Positions 10,871 through 24,130 of a stretch of DNA of 64,000 nt are shown here, piece by piece. This DNA comes from Liriodendron chinense (Eukaryota; Streptophyta; Magnoliopsida; Magnoliales; Magnoliaceae), in assembly GCA_003013855.2 (NCBI GenBank), contig ML058447.1, positions 930,001-994,000 of the forward strand, in the 5' to 3' direction. Both the position numbers and the translations under genes were made by a program. Each line of letters opens with the position of its first letter. The first letter of the stretch is position 1. The notes beneath the pieces are model-generated. The model worked only from the letters and a program-made list of their open reading frames with translations, was not told the origin of the DNA and made no database searches.

Positions 10871-12931
10871 GGATCGGGGTCTCATCTAAACCCCCTCCCG
10901 CGCATTACAGGCAAAACCGTGGGTCCTACGTGGATTGGACATATTCCTGAAATTCACACTTAGCAGACGGTCCAACTGCTCGGAATCAAATGGACCAAAT
11001 TCAATGGCCGTATGCAGACATTAAATCATACCGTGTACGCTTCATCCACGATGGAGCACATAATTTAGACGGTCTGGATTATGCCATGCATGTGGGACGT
11101 TGTGGTGAATGATCCACCAGGATTTAGGAGAAGGCTTAAAAATGCCACACGGTTGGTCACCCGAAAAGGATCCATTCCTCTTATCTCCTTACATGTGTCA
11201 TATATTTATGAGATCTGGACCGTTCATCTCCTGGGCCCCACTACAAGAGAAGTGTACTCCAAAAATCGACACGAACAATCATCCTAGCTGTCTCCATTAG
11301 AATATATTCGCCCATCAATTGTCAGCCGTTGTTCAACATGTGTTTTTTCTCTAATGGTCCAACCCTACCACAAAAGTCCAATGACGATCGGCGTGATTTT
11401 TGGGGGTGGTACACCCATGGTATGCGGTCAGTAGAAAATTTCAGGCCTGAGAATTGCTCAAGTCATCCGCTTGAAGACAGATTGGACAGGCGAAGCATGA
11501 CACACGGTTATGATTGTCCTATCTAGGTGATTTTCAGATCATGGTCCACTGATGATGGGGCTCAAGAGGACAATGGTGTGGATCACTGGACCATGGGTCC
11601 CAGATTCACCAACTGAAAAGATGTTTAGACCGCGTTATTCGTCCTTAGTAACAGGTACAGAATTTTGGACTCGTCTGAGTGCATAATGCCTAACATTACA
11701 AATTTTGACAATCTCATCCTCTCGACCGAAGATGAAGAAATGTGATCTGATACAATGGGCTAAGTGCGAGGGTATTTTCCCATGCACGCAGCATCGATTG
11801 GACTTCTTAGCATCTACACCACCTATCTTGACCGTCCAAAAGGTCCAGTGCACTCTTCATGGGCTGCTTTGGGTAAAAAATTCATACTAATAAGATTATC
11901 AAAACTGTCCTCTCAGTTGCATGCAAAAATGGATGGATAAGATCGTGATTAGAAGATTAAGTCCAATCAAAGATGTTTAGAAACATCTGATTGCTGTTAT
12001 TTTTGCATAGTAGCAGAAGAAGAGTAGATGCAGCTAATGTACGGTTCAGACGGGTGATTTGGTCGCCAATGGATCCGGATACAACTAGGAAAGTTTTCAT
12101 ACACCAGCCTACTATAGATCATTTCTCTAATGAAGGCAAGCAGCAAGCTGTTCTCCCTTCTTGTGGTTGTTTCCTTAAAGAAAGCTTTGACTCATTTTAA
12201 GGGAGAGAAAATGGGTTTGCTTGCGGTTAAAGTAAGCGGAAAAGTCAATAAAAAGCAAGATTTCGACTAGGAATGGATTTTGCCCATGGAATCTAACCCA
12301 ATGATAATTTCCATTTTAACCGTAGGTTTGATGGCCACAGATTAGATGTTGGGATTGCCCAATTGTTGAGATTTTATGTTTCCTATTTTGCCATTTTCCA
12401 TTTCCATTTCCATTTCCATTTGGACGGCTTGGATGAATGTACATGGGTGCCATACACACAGTGGATGAGTTGCTCCTGTGAACCAACTATGGAGGAATTA
12501 CTAGCAAATTATCATGCATGGCTTCGTTGGATTCGGTGAAATATAAATTGAGAAAGATTATCTTTATGAAATGATATTTTCATTATTTATTTTGTAAATT
12601 TCTTATTAGTGTTGTTTTTATTTCTCCATAGCTTATTGATAAAGGCCCTATTTCATTTATTTGCTCAGGCTTGGAGAAAAGATAGTTCGAAGAAATTAAG
12701 AAAAATTAAAGGAAATAACCTTCTTGTTTATAAATTGTCCAACATGGGAGATTTGGGAGTTAAACATGCCATTATTAATCTTCTAAGTACTCTTGCATGT
12801 GCAACCTTTCATATTTAAGTGTTCACATGTGCTAATGTACCGCATTTGCAGCATGTGCCACTATCCATTTTAACTCATCACATATGTACTAATATGACAC
12901 ATGCAACATGCATGTGTCATTGCCCATCTTT

Positions 12932-14085
12932 TAGGGTCTGTTTGGATACCACTAAATAATTTACTTTTTTTACTCACAACAATAGATAAGTAAGTTTGGT
13001 TTATGAACTATAGTAACTTTTTTTTTTATTTAAAAGTATATATCATTTAGTTAATTTTTTAGCTTTTTAACTTTTCATAAGTTGCCGAAGAGACGAATAG
13101 CAGAGATGAAGAGAGGAAAAGTTGTGAGTGCGCACAGTGTGGGCAGGTAAACATCAAGGCAAGCCCTACATGAATGGAAGAGTGTGTGTGCACAATAGGT
13201 CCACATGATGGGCAGTGGATATGAAGGTGGACCCCACATGATGGATAATAACATTGATGGTGGGTCCTACTTAATAGATGACCAACCACTAAAGATGGGC
13301 CCTACATAATGAATTGTGCAATTAAGGGTCGGACCATAATGATGAATTGCCCACATCTAACGTGGGTTTTTGCATGTTGGACGGCCCACACAATGAAATG
13401 GTCAACATCAAAGGTTGGCTCCACATTGAAGGTGGGGCCCACATGATAGACATTCCACATCAAAGGTGGTGACTCCACATGATGGGCAATTAATAATGGT
13501 GGGACTCCACGTGATGGATGATCCACATCAAAGTGGGCCTCACATGATGGACGGTCCACATTAAAGGTCGGGCTAATGAGAATGGCCCACCAACGCGGCC
13601 CTGCATGATGGACGACTCATATGAGAGGTGGGCCCACATGATGGATGGTCCACGTCAAAGGTGGGCACCACATGATGGCCGGGGATATTGAAGATGGGCC
13701 GCAATGTGATGGACAATACCATTGATGGTGGGCCCCAAATGATGGATGACCAACATCAATGGTGGGCTCCTACCTAATGAATGATGCACATTAAGGTCAG
13801 ACCCTACTACTAAATGGCACACATCTAAGGTGGGCCCCATATGATGGCCGGCCCACTTAGTATGGTCACACAATGAATATCCTCATCAAAGGTTGCCCCA
13901 CGTGATGGAGGGGGACAAAATAGGCTTGAGGGATGATTACTTATAATGATGTTGGAAACCAAATATTCTTTTTCTAATTTTTGGATTTCAAAAAGTATGT
14001 TGTTTACTAAACATACTTTATTTGCTGATTAAGTAGAAACCAAGATAAGTAGCTTAGGTAACTTACCCATCTAAACGGGCCCGTA
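12932..14085. mobile_element. Minisatellite-filled TIR element, unit 2
   Basis: Counterpart of 3565-4721. Its right end has cgggcccgta where units 1 and 4 have tgggccctta, a variant shared with unit 3. Confidence 0.7.
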
Positions 14086-14999
14086 GTGAGCTACATTTCA
14101 ATGTAGGGCACACGACACACCCAGTGTGCCACCCTCATTTCAAACATCCCTGCATAGGATGCATTTAATGTTGAGTCACATATATCACATGACCACAATT
14201 AATCTTTATGTTGCGCTTCACATGTGTCAATGTGCGACATGTACAATACATGTATTGACCATTTTCAAGTGCCCTACATGTGCGAAAGTCTATCCAAGTG
14301 TTTCACATGTGACCCAATTCATCTTAAAGCAGTATACACAAGCCAATGTGTCACGTATTGTACCACATGTGCCGCCATTCTTCTTTAAGCGTTCCACTTG
14401 TGCGACACATGTTAACATGCCACGTGTACATGTGCCACCAATTTATTCCATCTTCAAACATCCCTCACGTGCCAATCTCCCACATGTTGCCAATGTGTCA
14501 TAACACAATCCATCTTCAACATACACACTCATCACCTTCCATTTTTAAGTAAAAAATTTTATGGAAATATTTTCTTTTTCAAACAAGAAAATAAGAAAAT
14601 CTTGATGAAAAACAATTAAGAGAAACAACTTTTCATTTCTCACCGTTTCTAAAAATGGCAATTCCTGAAAAACACTATTTCTTTATTAAAAAAAAAAAAC
14701 ATGAATCTAATTAAGCCCTCAAAAAAACTAGATTTACGCTAGCTTGAGGAGAACATGCTTCATTCTAATAATAATTTTTAGGAGAAATGATCAGATAATA
14801 CAGTATGAGTAATGACAAAAGCCTTTTTCGCAGCTAAATTATCATATATGTGAAATATTGCAACTGTACAAAGGATGGGCCGAACCATGATGAGCACCTG
14901 GTATGAAATATAATCACACACATCTACCCATCGAGTGGGCCCACACCATTTATTATGGGTAAATCCGAGCTGTCTCTAATAGGATCACAAAACCGATGA

Positions 15000-15745
15000 T
15001 GACATCCGATCCCGAGTACAGGTACCTAAGCGGATACTACATTCCGCCCGATTGACACCTTTGCCGACCGTGTGGCATCATGCCAAGATAGACACGTTTG
15101 AGAATGTCCGGTTCAGCTTTAAGTAGGCCGCTCAGCTATCCATTAAGGACGAGCGCGCCCTTCCCCGAATATGCGTTTAGTCTTTGCCAACACCCGAACG
15201 ATCCTTGACAAACGGCACCCAACTTTTACTCAGGTTATGGCGAATGCTTATCAGATCCACACGTTCATCTACACCGAACGCTTTATCCTGAACATTTAAG
15301 ACTCGGGTAACGTCCTCCGTAAGTTACGGGATCTAATTTCTAGAAACTGTCAGGCGAGATATCCGCCGTGTGTAGAGAATCTCGCAAACCGCCCCAAAGG
15401 CAATCCTAGTATCTAGCTACACTAAAGCCCACTTACGTAAGAAATCATATCTCTATGCTATTATAATCCTAGCCAAATACGGTAAGGATGTACATTATAA
15501 AAAGTAACACATGCTACGAACACAGGTACACACTACGCAATACAATTATATACTTAGCTTTATAGCTTTACTCACATCACTGACTTAACCATCGGAGGGT
15601 CATCAGCTGACACCCCCAGCGGCCATCCTAACCCTTGGTGGTGATTGTAGGTTTCATCAATCCAACTCATTCATCTTTGGTCCTCGATCAGGCGATTGAG
15701 ATTCAAGTTGATCCCTGATCAACATCTGGTGACATGTTTTAACCT
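15000..15745. mobile_element. Probable gypsy solo LTR remnant, unit 2
   Basis: Counterpart of the unit 1 remnant, with the same TATA-like box and actgacttaaccatcggagg string. Confidence 0.4.
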
Positions 15746-16181
15746 CAACACCATTACACTAAGTCATACTAGTGCATTGATATTGACTTTGCATCCATCT
15801 TTCTGTGAATCGTCCTAATTCGCGGATCGAATTGAAGGAGAGACTAAAGGGGTGATTCCGGATCCAACATGGCAACCTATCCTAGGTGGGCCCCCACTAG
15901 AAACGTGCCCCAGCTCTTGCCCATTATTGAGTTGGGCAGAAAGGGACTCGGCACTTGTGGCAGGTAGCCTGTGCAACAAAAGTTCTATGGGACTCAAAAT
16001 TCATCCATCCATCTATTTTAGAAGATCTAAGACTGAAGTGGCTACAACAAAGAATACAGTGGGGATGCAAATGCCCCAAATAGAAAGCATTATGGGGCCA
16101 CCATGATAGTTGTATGCCATTCAACGAGTTCATATGGTGAGTCCCATGGCAGTATGTTTATGTGGAAATGTTCTATGGGCC

Positions 16182-16684
16182 TAGGGCTGTAAATGGTCAA
16201 GTCCGGGGCGGGTTTAGCCAAAACGACCCGCCCATTTATTAAACGGGTCTGGGTCCAAATTTTATACCCAAACCCTTTTACTAAATGAGCGGGTCCGGGT
16301 CAAGTCCAAGTCAACCCATCATACCCATTTATAAATGGGTCCGGGTCTGGTAAAGGAAGATCCACACAGGCCCATTTATAAATGGGTCGGGTCTAATGGG
16401 TCCGAGTCTGGATCAAGTATGCAAGCATTTTACAAGGCTTAAAACCAGGTCTGGACAGGTGCCTTGAAACATAGACCAAACCCGCCCACTTACTAAATGG
16501 GTTCGAGTCGAGTCGGGTCGGGTCGGGCCTAATATAAAGGAAACCAGACCCAAACCGATTTAGCAACTGGGTCTATTCTTAGACCCAGACCCGTACCATT
16601 TAACAAATGGGTCGGATCTGGGTCAGGTCTAAATGGGTTGGGTCCGGGTACCCCATCGAGTCGGCTGACCCATTTACAGCCTTA
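16182..16684. mobile_element. hAT MITE, unit 2 (TSD TATGGGCC)
   Basis: 503 bp, same ends as the unit 1 copy, with target duplications at 16174-16181 and 16685-16692. It sits at the same site, so it was present before the array amplified. Confidence 0.9.
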
Positions 16685-17087
16685 TATGGGCCCCACCACG
16701 ATATATGTGTTATTTCCATACCATCCATCCATTTTTTTTTATATCCTTTTAGGGTGTAAGCCAAAACTGAGGCAAATCCAAAGCTCAAGTGGACCACGCC
16801 CACGGTTGAAATGTTAATAGGGCCCACCATGGTATTTATTTGCATATAACCTGTTCATAAGGTCACATAGACCTAGATGAAGGGAAAACACAAATATCAG
16901 CTTGATCTAAAACTTCTGTCCCCCGAGAAGTTTACAATGGCAGGCATTCAATCCCCACTATATTTTCTGTGGTGTGGTCCACCTGAGCTTTGGGTCTGAC
17001 TCATTTATGGGCTCATGCCCTAAAATGATCTGGCAAAATGGATAGATGGTACCTGTGGATGTAACACATGCATAACGGTGGGGCCAA
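16685..17087. mobile_element. Foldback TIR element, unit 2 copy 3
   Basis: Counterpart of 7326-7727. Confidence 0.75.
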
Positions 17088-18201
17088 CAACTTTGCCATT
17101 TCAGTGGTGTGTGCTCTCCTGCTAGATATGCATGTCCATTCTTCTTCTTTCCCAAACCATTGTTTGCAAAAGAGAGGATTTCGGGTGAGATGGTTTCGGG
17201 CGGGAGAGAGGGAGAGTGGAGAGATAAGATTTCGGAGGAGACAGCTTGAGGTGGTGGAGAAAGAGAGGGTTTCGGGAGAGATGTGAGTCAATGAAAATAA
17301 AAAATTAAAATTAAAATAACGGCAGTATTATCTTTTTCAAAATACAACATTTGATATCTAACTGTATCATACAATGGCAAGTTAAATGACTAACAGTGGA
17401 AAGGGTGGGTGTGTTTATGAATTCATCTATCGACCCTTACCTACATGGCAATATTATATGCTCCCCCTCTGTTTTTCATTTTTGCAGATAACCCCTGTTG
17501 TTTTCCAGATTAGTTCAGATTCCACTCGACAAGAAACCACCAATCCGTTAAAGATGTTATCCTTGAGAAAATGACTGCTTTACCTGTCTTTAATTTCAAA
17601 TCAAAATTACGACAAAACTACCCAAAAAAAAGTCTATACCCTCGTGGTCTGGACATACATGAATCCAACCCGTTCAAATTATTGGCCTACTGTGGATGGT
17701 AGGGATCTCCAAACTTAGATGGGTCCAATCGCTTCTAATTAACCTCTGTATTGGTGAACATTTGTATACCAACTTCATTGTTTGGTATGGATTCTTCTAA
17801 TGCATCTGAAGTCCCAATGGATGGCAATAGAAGGGTCAGGGAAGGTATTTACAAAATTGAAAAACAGATTGGATGTATCTGTAATTTCCACATAATGGGG
17901 AGATTTTAGGAATTACGGATAGCAACAATCTATGGATACAATTAGCACAATAACCGCCACAGGGTGGCCCATTACTGTACCCTTGCAAGCTCCACATTCA
18001 GCACCAAAAGACTCCATTCTCCAATCAAGAAACGAAGAAAAGGAACTCAAATAAGGATGGCTAAAATATAATTTACTGTTGAAAAGAACATTTAACATTG
18101 GATTTGACTTCTTACAAACTTTTTACAAAAAATTAAAAGGAAGAAGAAAAAATGAAAAGAACATAAATTTATAGTGGACGACTGAATGTTAATGATTAAT
18201 T

Positions 18202-18685
18202 CTAAGCATAACTGCACAGACCATATGTACAAAAATCCCCACTTCCGCAGCTGTTGTTGCAACGTCCGCAATGCTTCTTGTTGAATGCCACGTTGACGCA
18301 TTTTCCCTGACAACAGGTCTCATTGTACTTGCATTTCTTCCCACAGAGACCACAGTTGAGGCGGTCCGTCCTCACATCAACGCATTTCTTCTTGCAACAG
18401 AAGGGCCCCGGGCTGCCCTTAGCCCGGCAAATTCGTGGGTTCTTGTTGCATTTGAGGTTCTTCGGCTTGTTCTTGGCGAGGAGGAACCGGCCAACTCCTT
18501 GGAAAGAAGATGGTTCGCTTTCAGCAGAAGGGAGGCCAGTAGAATCTGAGTAAGAATCTAATGCAGGAACTTCTTCCTCCTGGACAAAGTTTTCTTCTTC
18601 TGCTTCATCGTCAGTAATAGCATTGATACGAGCCATGACTAAAGCCATGACTATTGACACCATGAGTAAGGCCTTTGCTAGCTTC

Positions 18686-18687
<2 letters not shown>
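18202..18687 (-). CDS. STIG1-like secreted cysteine-rich protein B
   Basis: An intact 161-codon intronless gene. The start at 18687 is chosen because MKLAKALL begins a signal peptide, the CT-rich leader lies directly upstream and genes A and C share it; the longer open frame upstream reads through promoter repeats. Layout: hydrophobic signal peptide (about residues 1-23), acidic variable segment (about 24-60), then the STIG1 domain (about 78-161) with 16 cysteines in CC and CxxC pairs and the family ending YGLCSYA. STIG1 proteins are plant apoplastic proteins. Characterised members act in stigma exudate and pollen-tube growth through receptor kinases and phosphoinositide binding, or as precursors of cell-death signals (Arabidopsis GRI). 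Which role applies here is unknown. Compared with C it differs at about four residues (for example ARINA for PRIDA, VRTDR for VKTDG). Confidence 0.9.

Positions 18688-18688
<1 letters not shown>

Positions 18689-18717
<29 letters not shown>
18689..18717 (-). repeat. (GA/TC)n tract in 5' leader of gene B
   Basis: A GA run, CT repeats on the coding strand, immediately upstream of the start codon of gene B. Confidence 0.85.
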
Positions 18718-18721
<4 letters not shown>

Positions 18722-18979
18722 GGTTGTGGGTATGGAAGGGAGACTTGGATTTTATAGAGTTGTGAGAGATGGGTGGTGGGTATATATGAAAGGGAGACTG
18801 GGATTTTTATAGGGTTGTGAGAGATGGGTGGTGGGTATATATGAAAGGGAGACTGGGATTTTATAGAGTTGTGAGAGATGGGGTGTGGGTATTTATGGAA
18901 CGGAGACTGGGATTTTATAGAGTTGTGAGAGATGGGTGGTGGGTATGAAAGGGAGACTGGGATTTTAAAGAGTTGTGGA
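18718..18979 (-). promoter_or_regulatory. Promoter of gene B: five ~52-bp repeats, four with an intact TATA box
   Basis: Five tandem periods of the same motif found three times at genes A and C. TATAAAA on the gene strand occurs at 18750-18756, 18805-18811, 18859-18865 and 18913-18919; the most distal period has tttaaa near 18964. A CGCGGG box follows at 18985-18990. Spacing of the proximal TATA box from the ATG is about 62 bp, which fits a short 5' UTR. Confidence 0.78.
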
Positions 18980-19410
18980 GCTAACGCGGGAGAAGGAGGT
19001 TGGGTACACACGATACGGTGGACCACACTTCCACGGCTAGTTTTATAAAACTAGTAGAGTTAGGCATTTTAAGCCTTTTAAGAATTTCAAAAAAGAGGAG
19101 CTATTACACATAGAGACAGGAATACAAGTAGGTGACGAAGCACAACTCCAATATCTTAGACCTTTCTACATTGACTACGTGTTAAGTATTTGCTACTTTC
19201 TTTATTGATATACAAAGACGCCTGATTCTAAAATCTCATACGTTTGGTCAAACTTCAACGCTTTGAAAAAAGAAGAAATTTTGACAAACTCCGTATAAAA
19301 CTTCCTTCTCCGATTTAGGACGGGAGTCGTGTGATACACTTGTTGAATAGCATCAACAATCGGTGGGACCATGTTGCGTGTGTAACATCCACTTCGTTCA
19401 TTTCATCTGT

Positions 19411-19830
19411 GGGGACCATCTTGATGTATGAATTTTGTATCCATGCCGTCCATCCACTTTTCCAGATCATTTTACAGCACCATCTTAAAAATGAAGAAGA
19501 TCCAAATCTCTGGTGGACTATACTTTGGGAAACAGTGGTGATCGAATGCTCTTCCATTAAAAACTTTTTAGGGCACATCTTAATGTTTTCATATTATTTA
19601 TTTGCCATCCAATCGGTTGATAAGGTCACATAAGCCTGGATGGAAGGAAAGAAGGAATATCAGCTTTATCTAAAACTTTTGTGGCCCATTAATGGTCAAT
19701 CACCACTGTTTCCTATGGCATCATCCACTTGATAATTGGATCTGCTTCATTTTTTGGATAATGCCCTAAAATGATATGGAAAACAGATGGACGTCATGGA
19801 TAAAGAATACATAAATCGAGGTGGGACCCG
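19411..19830. mobile_element. Foldback TIR element, unit 3 copy 1
   Basis: Counterpart of 1-416, here complete on the left: it begins at the ggggaccatcttgatgtatg string. Confidence 0.75.
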
Positions 19831-19884
19831 CGGTAAGGGCCGTACCGTCTTGGAGCGGATTAGGTCATGAGACCCGGGATCCAC

Positions 19885-20378
19885 CAAGGTGGGTGGGACC
19901 CCTGCTTTGGGCTCACAGTGATGTATTTGTCTTAAATCCACACTGTCCAACCATTTTGAAAGATCATTTTAAGGTATAAACACAAAAATGAAGTTGACTT
20001 AAATCTTAGGTGGATCCACACCACTTAAATCTTAGGTGGACCACACCACATAAACAGTCATGATTGAATCTCTACAATTAAAAACTTCATGGATTCCACC
20101 AGAATGTTTTTTTCCATCCAACCTATTGATAAGGTCACAAACACCTAGATGAAGAGGCCACGTAAATATCATCTTGATCCAAAGATTTTGTGGCCCACAG
20201 TAAGTTTTTAATGGTCAATCACCACTGTTTCCTGTACTATGGCCCATCTGAGATTTGGAACTGCTTCATTTTTTGGATCATGCCCTAAAGTGAACTTTCA
20301 ATACGGATGGACTGCGTGGATGTAGAAACAGACATCACAGTGGCCCCACTGTCAGGGTCCCACCCACCTCGGTGGATC
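19885..20378. mobile_element. Foldback TIR element, unit 3 copy 2
   Basis: Counterpart of 471-961, with inverted ends ggtgggtgggacccc and gggtcccacccacctcgg. Confidence 0.75.
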
Positions 20379-20426
20379 CGGGGTCTCAGCTAATCCCCAC
20401 CCGCACATTACAGGCCAAACCGTGGG

Positions 20427-20953
20427 GCGCGACTTGGGTGAGACCCGGGAACCAGCAATGTGGATGGGACCTGAACCTATGGCCCACCTGGATGTATTCA
20501 TTGTATTTCCTTGCCGTCCATCTGTTTCTCCAGATTATTTAAGGATTTCGTTCCAAAAATGAAGCAGATGGAAATTTTAGGTGGACCACACCACAGGAAA
20601 CGGTGCTCACCAAACACTTACCATTAAAAACTCCCTGCATCCACCGTAATGTTTATTGACCATCCAATCTGTTGATAAGGTCAGACAGACCAGGATGAAA
20701 TGAAAAAACAAATATCGGATTCATAGAAGACTTTTGTGGCCCACAAAAGGTTTTTAATGGTTATTAACCAGTGTTTCTTATGTTGTGGTCTACCCGAAAT
20801 TTACACCTGCTTCATTTTTGCTACCATGGCATCAAATAAGCCTGAAAAGAAGATGAATGAAATGGATATATAATTCATGCATCGAGGTGGGCTCCTACGG
20901 TCAGGGTCCCACCCACATAGCTGGTTCCGGGGTCTCACCCAAGTGGCGCCGAA
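20427..20953. mobile_element. Foldback TIR element present only in units 1 and 3 (unit 3 copy)
   Basis: Same 527-bp insertion as at 1013-1539, flanked by AACCGTGGG (20418-20426) and AACGGTGGG (20954-20962). Units 2 and 4 show the empty site. Confidence 0.8.
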
Positions 20954-22978
20954 AACGGTGGGTCCTACGTGGATTGGACATATCCTGAAATTCACACTTA
21001 GCAGATGTACAACTGCTCGGAATCAAATGGACCAAATTCAATGGCCGATATGCAGGCATTAAGATCATACCGTGTAAGCTTCATCCACGATGGAGCACAT
21101 AATTTAGACGGTCTGGATTATGCCATGCATGTGGGACATTGTGGTGAATGATCCACCAGGATTTAGGAGATGGCTTAAAAATGCACACGGGACGTTAACA
21201 CGCTTTGTTCACCTGAAAGGATCCAGTCCTCTTATCTCCTTACATGTGTCATATATTTATGAGATCTGGACCGTTCATCTACTGGGCCCCACTACAAGAG
21301 AAGTGTACTCCAAAAATCGATACGACAAATCATCCTAGCTGGTCTCCATTAGAATATATTCGCCCATCAATTGTCAGCCGTTGTTCAACATGCGTTTTTT
21401 CTCTAATGGTTCAACCCTTAACCAAAAAAGTCCAATGACGATCGGCGTGATTTTTGGGGTTGGTACACCCATGGTATGGGGTCAGTAGAAAATTTCAGGC
21501 CTGAGAATTGCTCAAGTCATCCGCTTGAAGACAGATTGGACAGGCGAAGCATGACACACGGTTATGATTGTCCTATCTAGGTGATTTTCAGATCATGGTC
21601 CACTGATGATGGGGCTCAAGAGGACAATGGTGTGGATCACTGGACCATGGGTCCCAGATTCATCAACTGAAAAGACGTTTAGATCACGTTATTCGTCCTT
21701 AGTAACAAGTACAGAATTTTGGACTTGTTTGAGTGCATAATGCCTAACATTACAAATTTTGACAATCTCATCCTCTCGACCGAATATGAAGAAATGTGAT
21801 CTGATACAATGGGCTAAGTGCGAGGGTATTTTCCCATGCACGCAGCATCGATTGGACTTCTTAGCATCTACACCACCTATCTTGACCGTCCAAAAGGTCC
21901 AGTGCACTCTTCATGGGCTGCTTTGGGTAAAAAATTCATACTAATAAGATTATCAAAACTGTCCTCTCAGTTGCATGCAAAAATGGATGGATAAGATCGT
22001 GATTAGAAGATTAAGTCCAATCAAAGATGTTTAGAAACATCTGATTGCTGTTATTTTTGCATAGTAGCAGAAGAAGAGTAGATGCAGCTAATGTACGGTT
22101 CAGACGGGTGATTTGGACGCCAATGGATCCGGATACAACTAGGAAAGTTTTCATACACCAGCCTACTATAGATCATTTCTCTAATGAAGGCAAGCAGCAA
22201 GCTGTTCTCCCTTCTTGTGGTTGTTTCCTTAAAGAAAGCTTTGACTCATTTTAAGGGAGAGAAAATGGGTTTGCTTGCGGTTAAAGTAAGCGGAAAAGTC
22301 AATAAAAAGCAAGATTTCGACTAGGAATGGATTTTGCCCATGGAATCTAACCCAATGATAATTTCCATTTTAACCGTAGGTTTGATGGCCACAGATTAGA
22401 TGTTGGGATTGCCCAATTGTTGAGATTTTATGTTTCCTATTTTGCCATTTTCCATTTCCATTTCCATTTGGACGGCTTGGATGAATGTACATGGGTGCCA
22501 TACACACAGTGGATGAGTTGCTCCTGCGAACCAACTATGGAGGAATTACTAGCAAATTATCATGCATGGCTTCGTTGGATTCGGTGAAATATAAATTGAG
22601 AAAGATTATCTTCATGAAATGATATTTTCATTATTTATTTTTGTAAATTTCTTATTAGTGTTGTTTTTATTTCTCCATAGCTTATTGATAAAGGCCCTAT
22701 TTCATTTATTTGCTCAGGCTGGAGAAAAGATAGTTCGAAGAAATTAAGAAAAATTAAAGGAAATAACCTTCTTGTTTATAAATTGTCCAACACGGGAGAT
22801 TGGGAGTTAAACATGCCATTATTAATCTTCTAAGTACTCTTGCATGTGCAACCTTTCATATTTAAGTGTTCACATGTGCTAATGTACCGCATTTACAGCA
22901 TGTGCCACTATCCATTTTAACTCATCACATATGTACTAATATGACACATGCAACATGCATGTGTCATTGCCCATCTTT

Positions 22979-24130
22979 TAGGGTCTGTTTGGATACCACT
23001 AAATAATTTACTTTTTTTACTCACAACAATAGATAAGTAAGTTTGGTTTATGAACTATAGTAACTTTTTTTTATTTAAAAGTATATAATCATTTAGTTAA
23101 TTTTTTTAGCTTTTTAACTTTTCATAAGTTGCCGAAGAGACGAATAGCAGAGATGAAGAGAGGAAAAGTTGTGAGTGCGCACAGTGTGGGCAGGTAAACA
23201 TCAAGGCAAGCCTTACATGAATGGAAGAGTGTGTGTGCACAATAGGTCCACATGATGGGCAGTGGATATTGAAGGTGGACCCCACATGATGGATAATAAC
23301 ATTGATGGTGGGTCCTACTTAATAGATGACCAACACTAAAGGTGGCCCCTACATAATGAATTGTGCAAATTAAGGGTCGGACCATAATGATGAATTGCCC
23401 ACATCTAACGTGGGTTTTGCATGTTGGACGGCCCACACAATGAATGGTCAACATCAAAGGTTGGCTCCACATTGAAGGTGGGGCCCACATGATAGACATT
23501 CCACATCAAAGGTGGACTCCACATGATGGGCAATTAATAATGGTGGGCTCCACGTGATGGATGATCCACATCAAAGTGGGCCTCACATGATGGACGGTCC
23601 ACATTAAAGGTCGGGCTAATGAGAATGGCCCACCAACGTGGCCCTGCATGATGGACGACTCACATGAGAGGTGGGCCCACATGATGGATGGTCCACGTCA
23701 AAGGTGGGCACCACATGATGGCCGGTGGATATTGAAGATGGGCCGCATGTGATGGACAATACCATTGATGGTGGGCCCCAAATGATGGATGACCAACATC
23801 AATGGTGGGCTCCTACCTAATGAATGATGCACATTAAAGGTCAGACCCTACTACTAAATGGCACACATCTAAGGTGGGCCCCATATGATGGCCGGCCCAC
23901 ATTAGTATGGTCACACAATGAATATCCTCATCAAAGGTTTGCCCCACGTGATGGAGGGGGACAAAATAGGCTTGAGGGATGATTACTTATAATGATGTTG
24001 GAAACCAAATATTCTTTTTCTAATTTTTGGATTTCAAAAAGTATGTTGTTTACTAAACATACTTTATTTGCTGATTAAGTAGAAACCAAGATAAGTAGCT
24101 TAGGTAACTTACCATCTAAACATGCCCGTA
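22979..24130. mobile_element. Minisatellite-filled TIR element, unit 3
   Basis: Counterpart of 3565-4721. The left and central parts match unit 1, while the right end (gcccgtagtgagctac) matches unit 2, placing a recombination junction inside or near the element. Confidence 0.7.

Larger units (their letters stand above)
9964..19413. repeat. Tandem array unit 2
   Basis: Second direct repeat, 9450 bp. It begins with the same gaccatcttgatgtatg string as units 1, 3 and 4. It is shorter than units 1 and 3 mainly because it lacks the third foldback element (empty site at 10915-10923). Its first part matches unit 4 best. It carries STIG1-like gene B. The first ~5 kb contains many 1-2 base indels compared with the other units. 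Confidence 0.95.

Noticed and set aside
18688..19026. N-terminal extension of gene B (274-codon frame)
   Set aside because: The extra 113 codons come from the promoter repeats upstream of the TATA box and the CT tract; genes A, C and D start at MKL.
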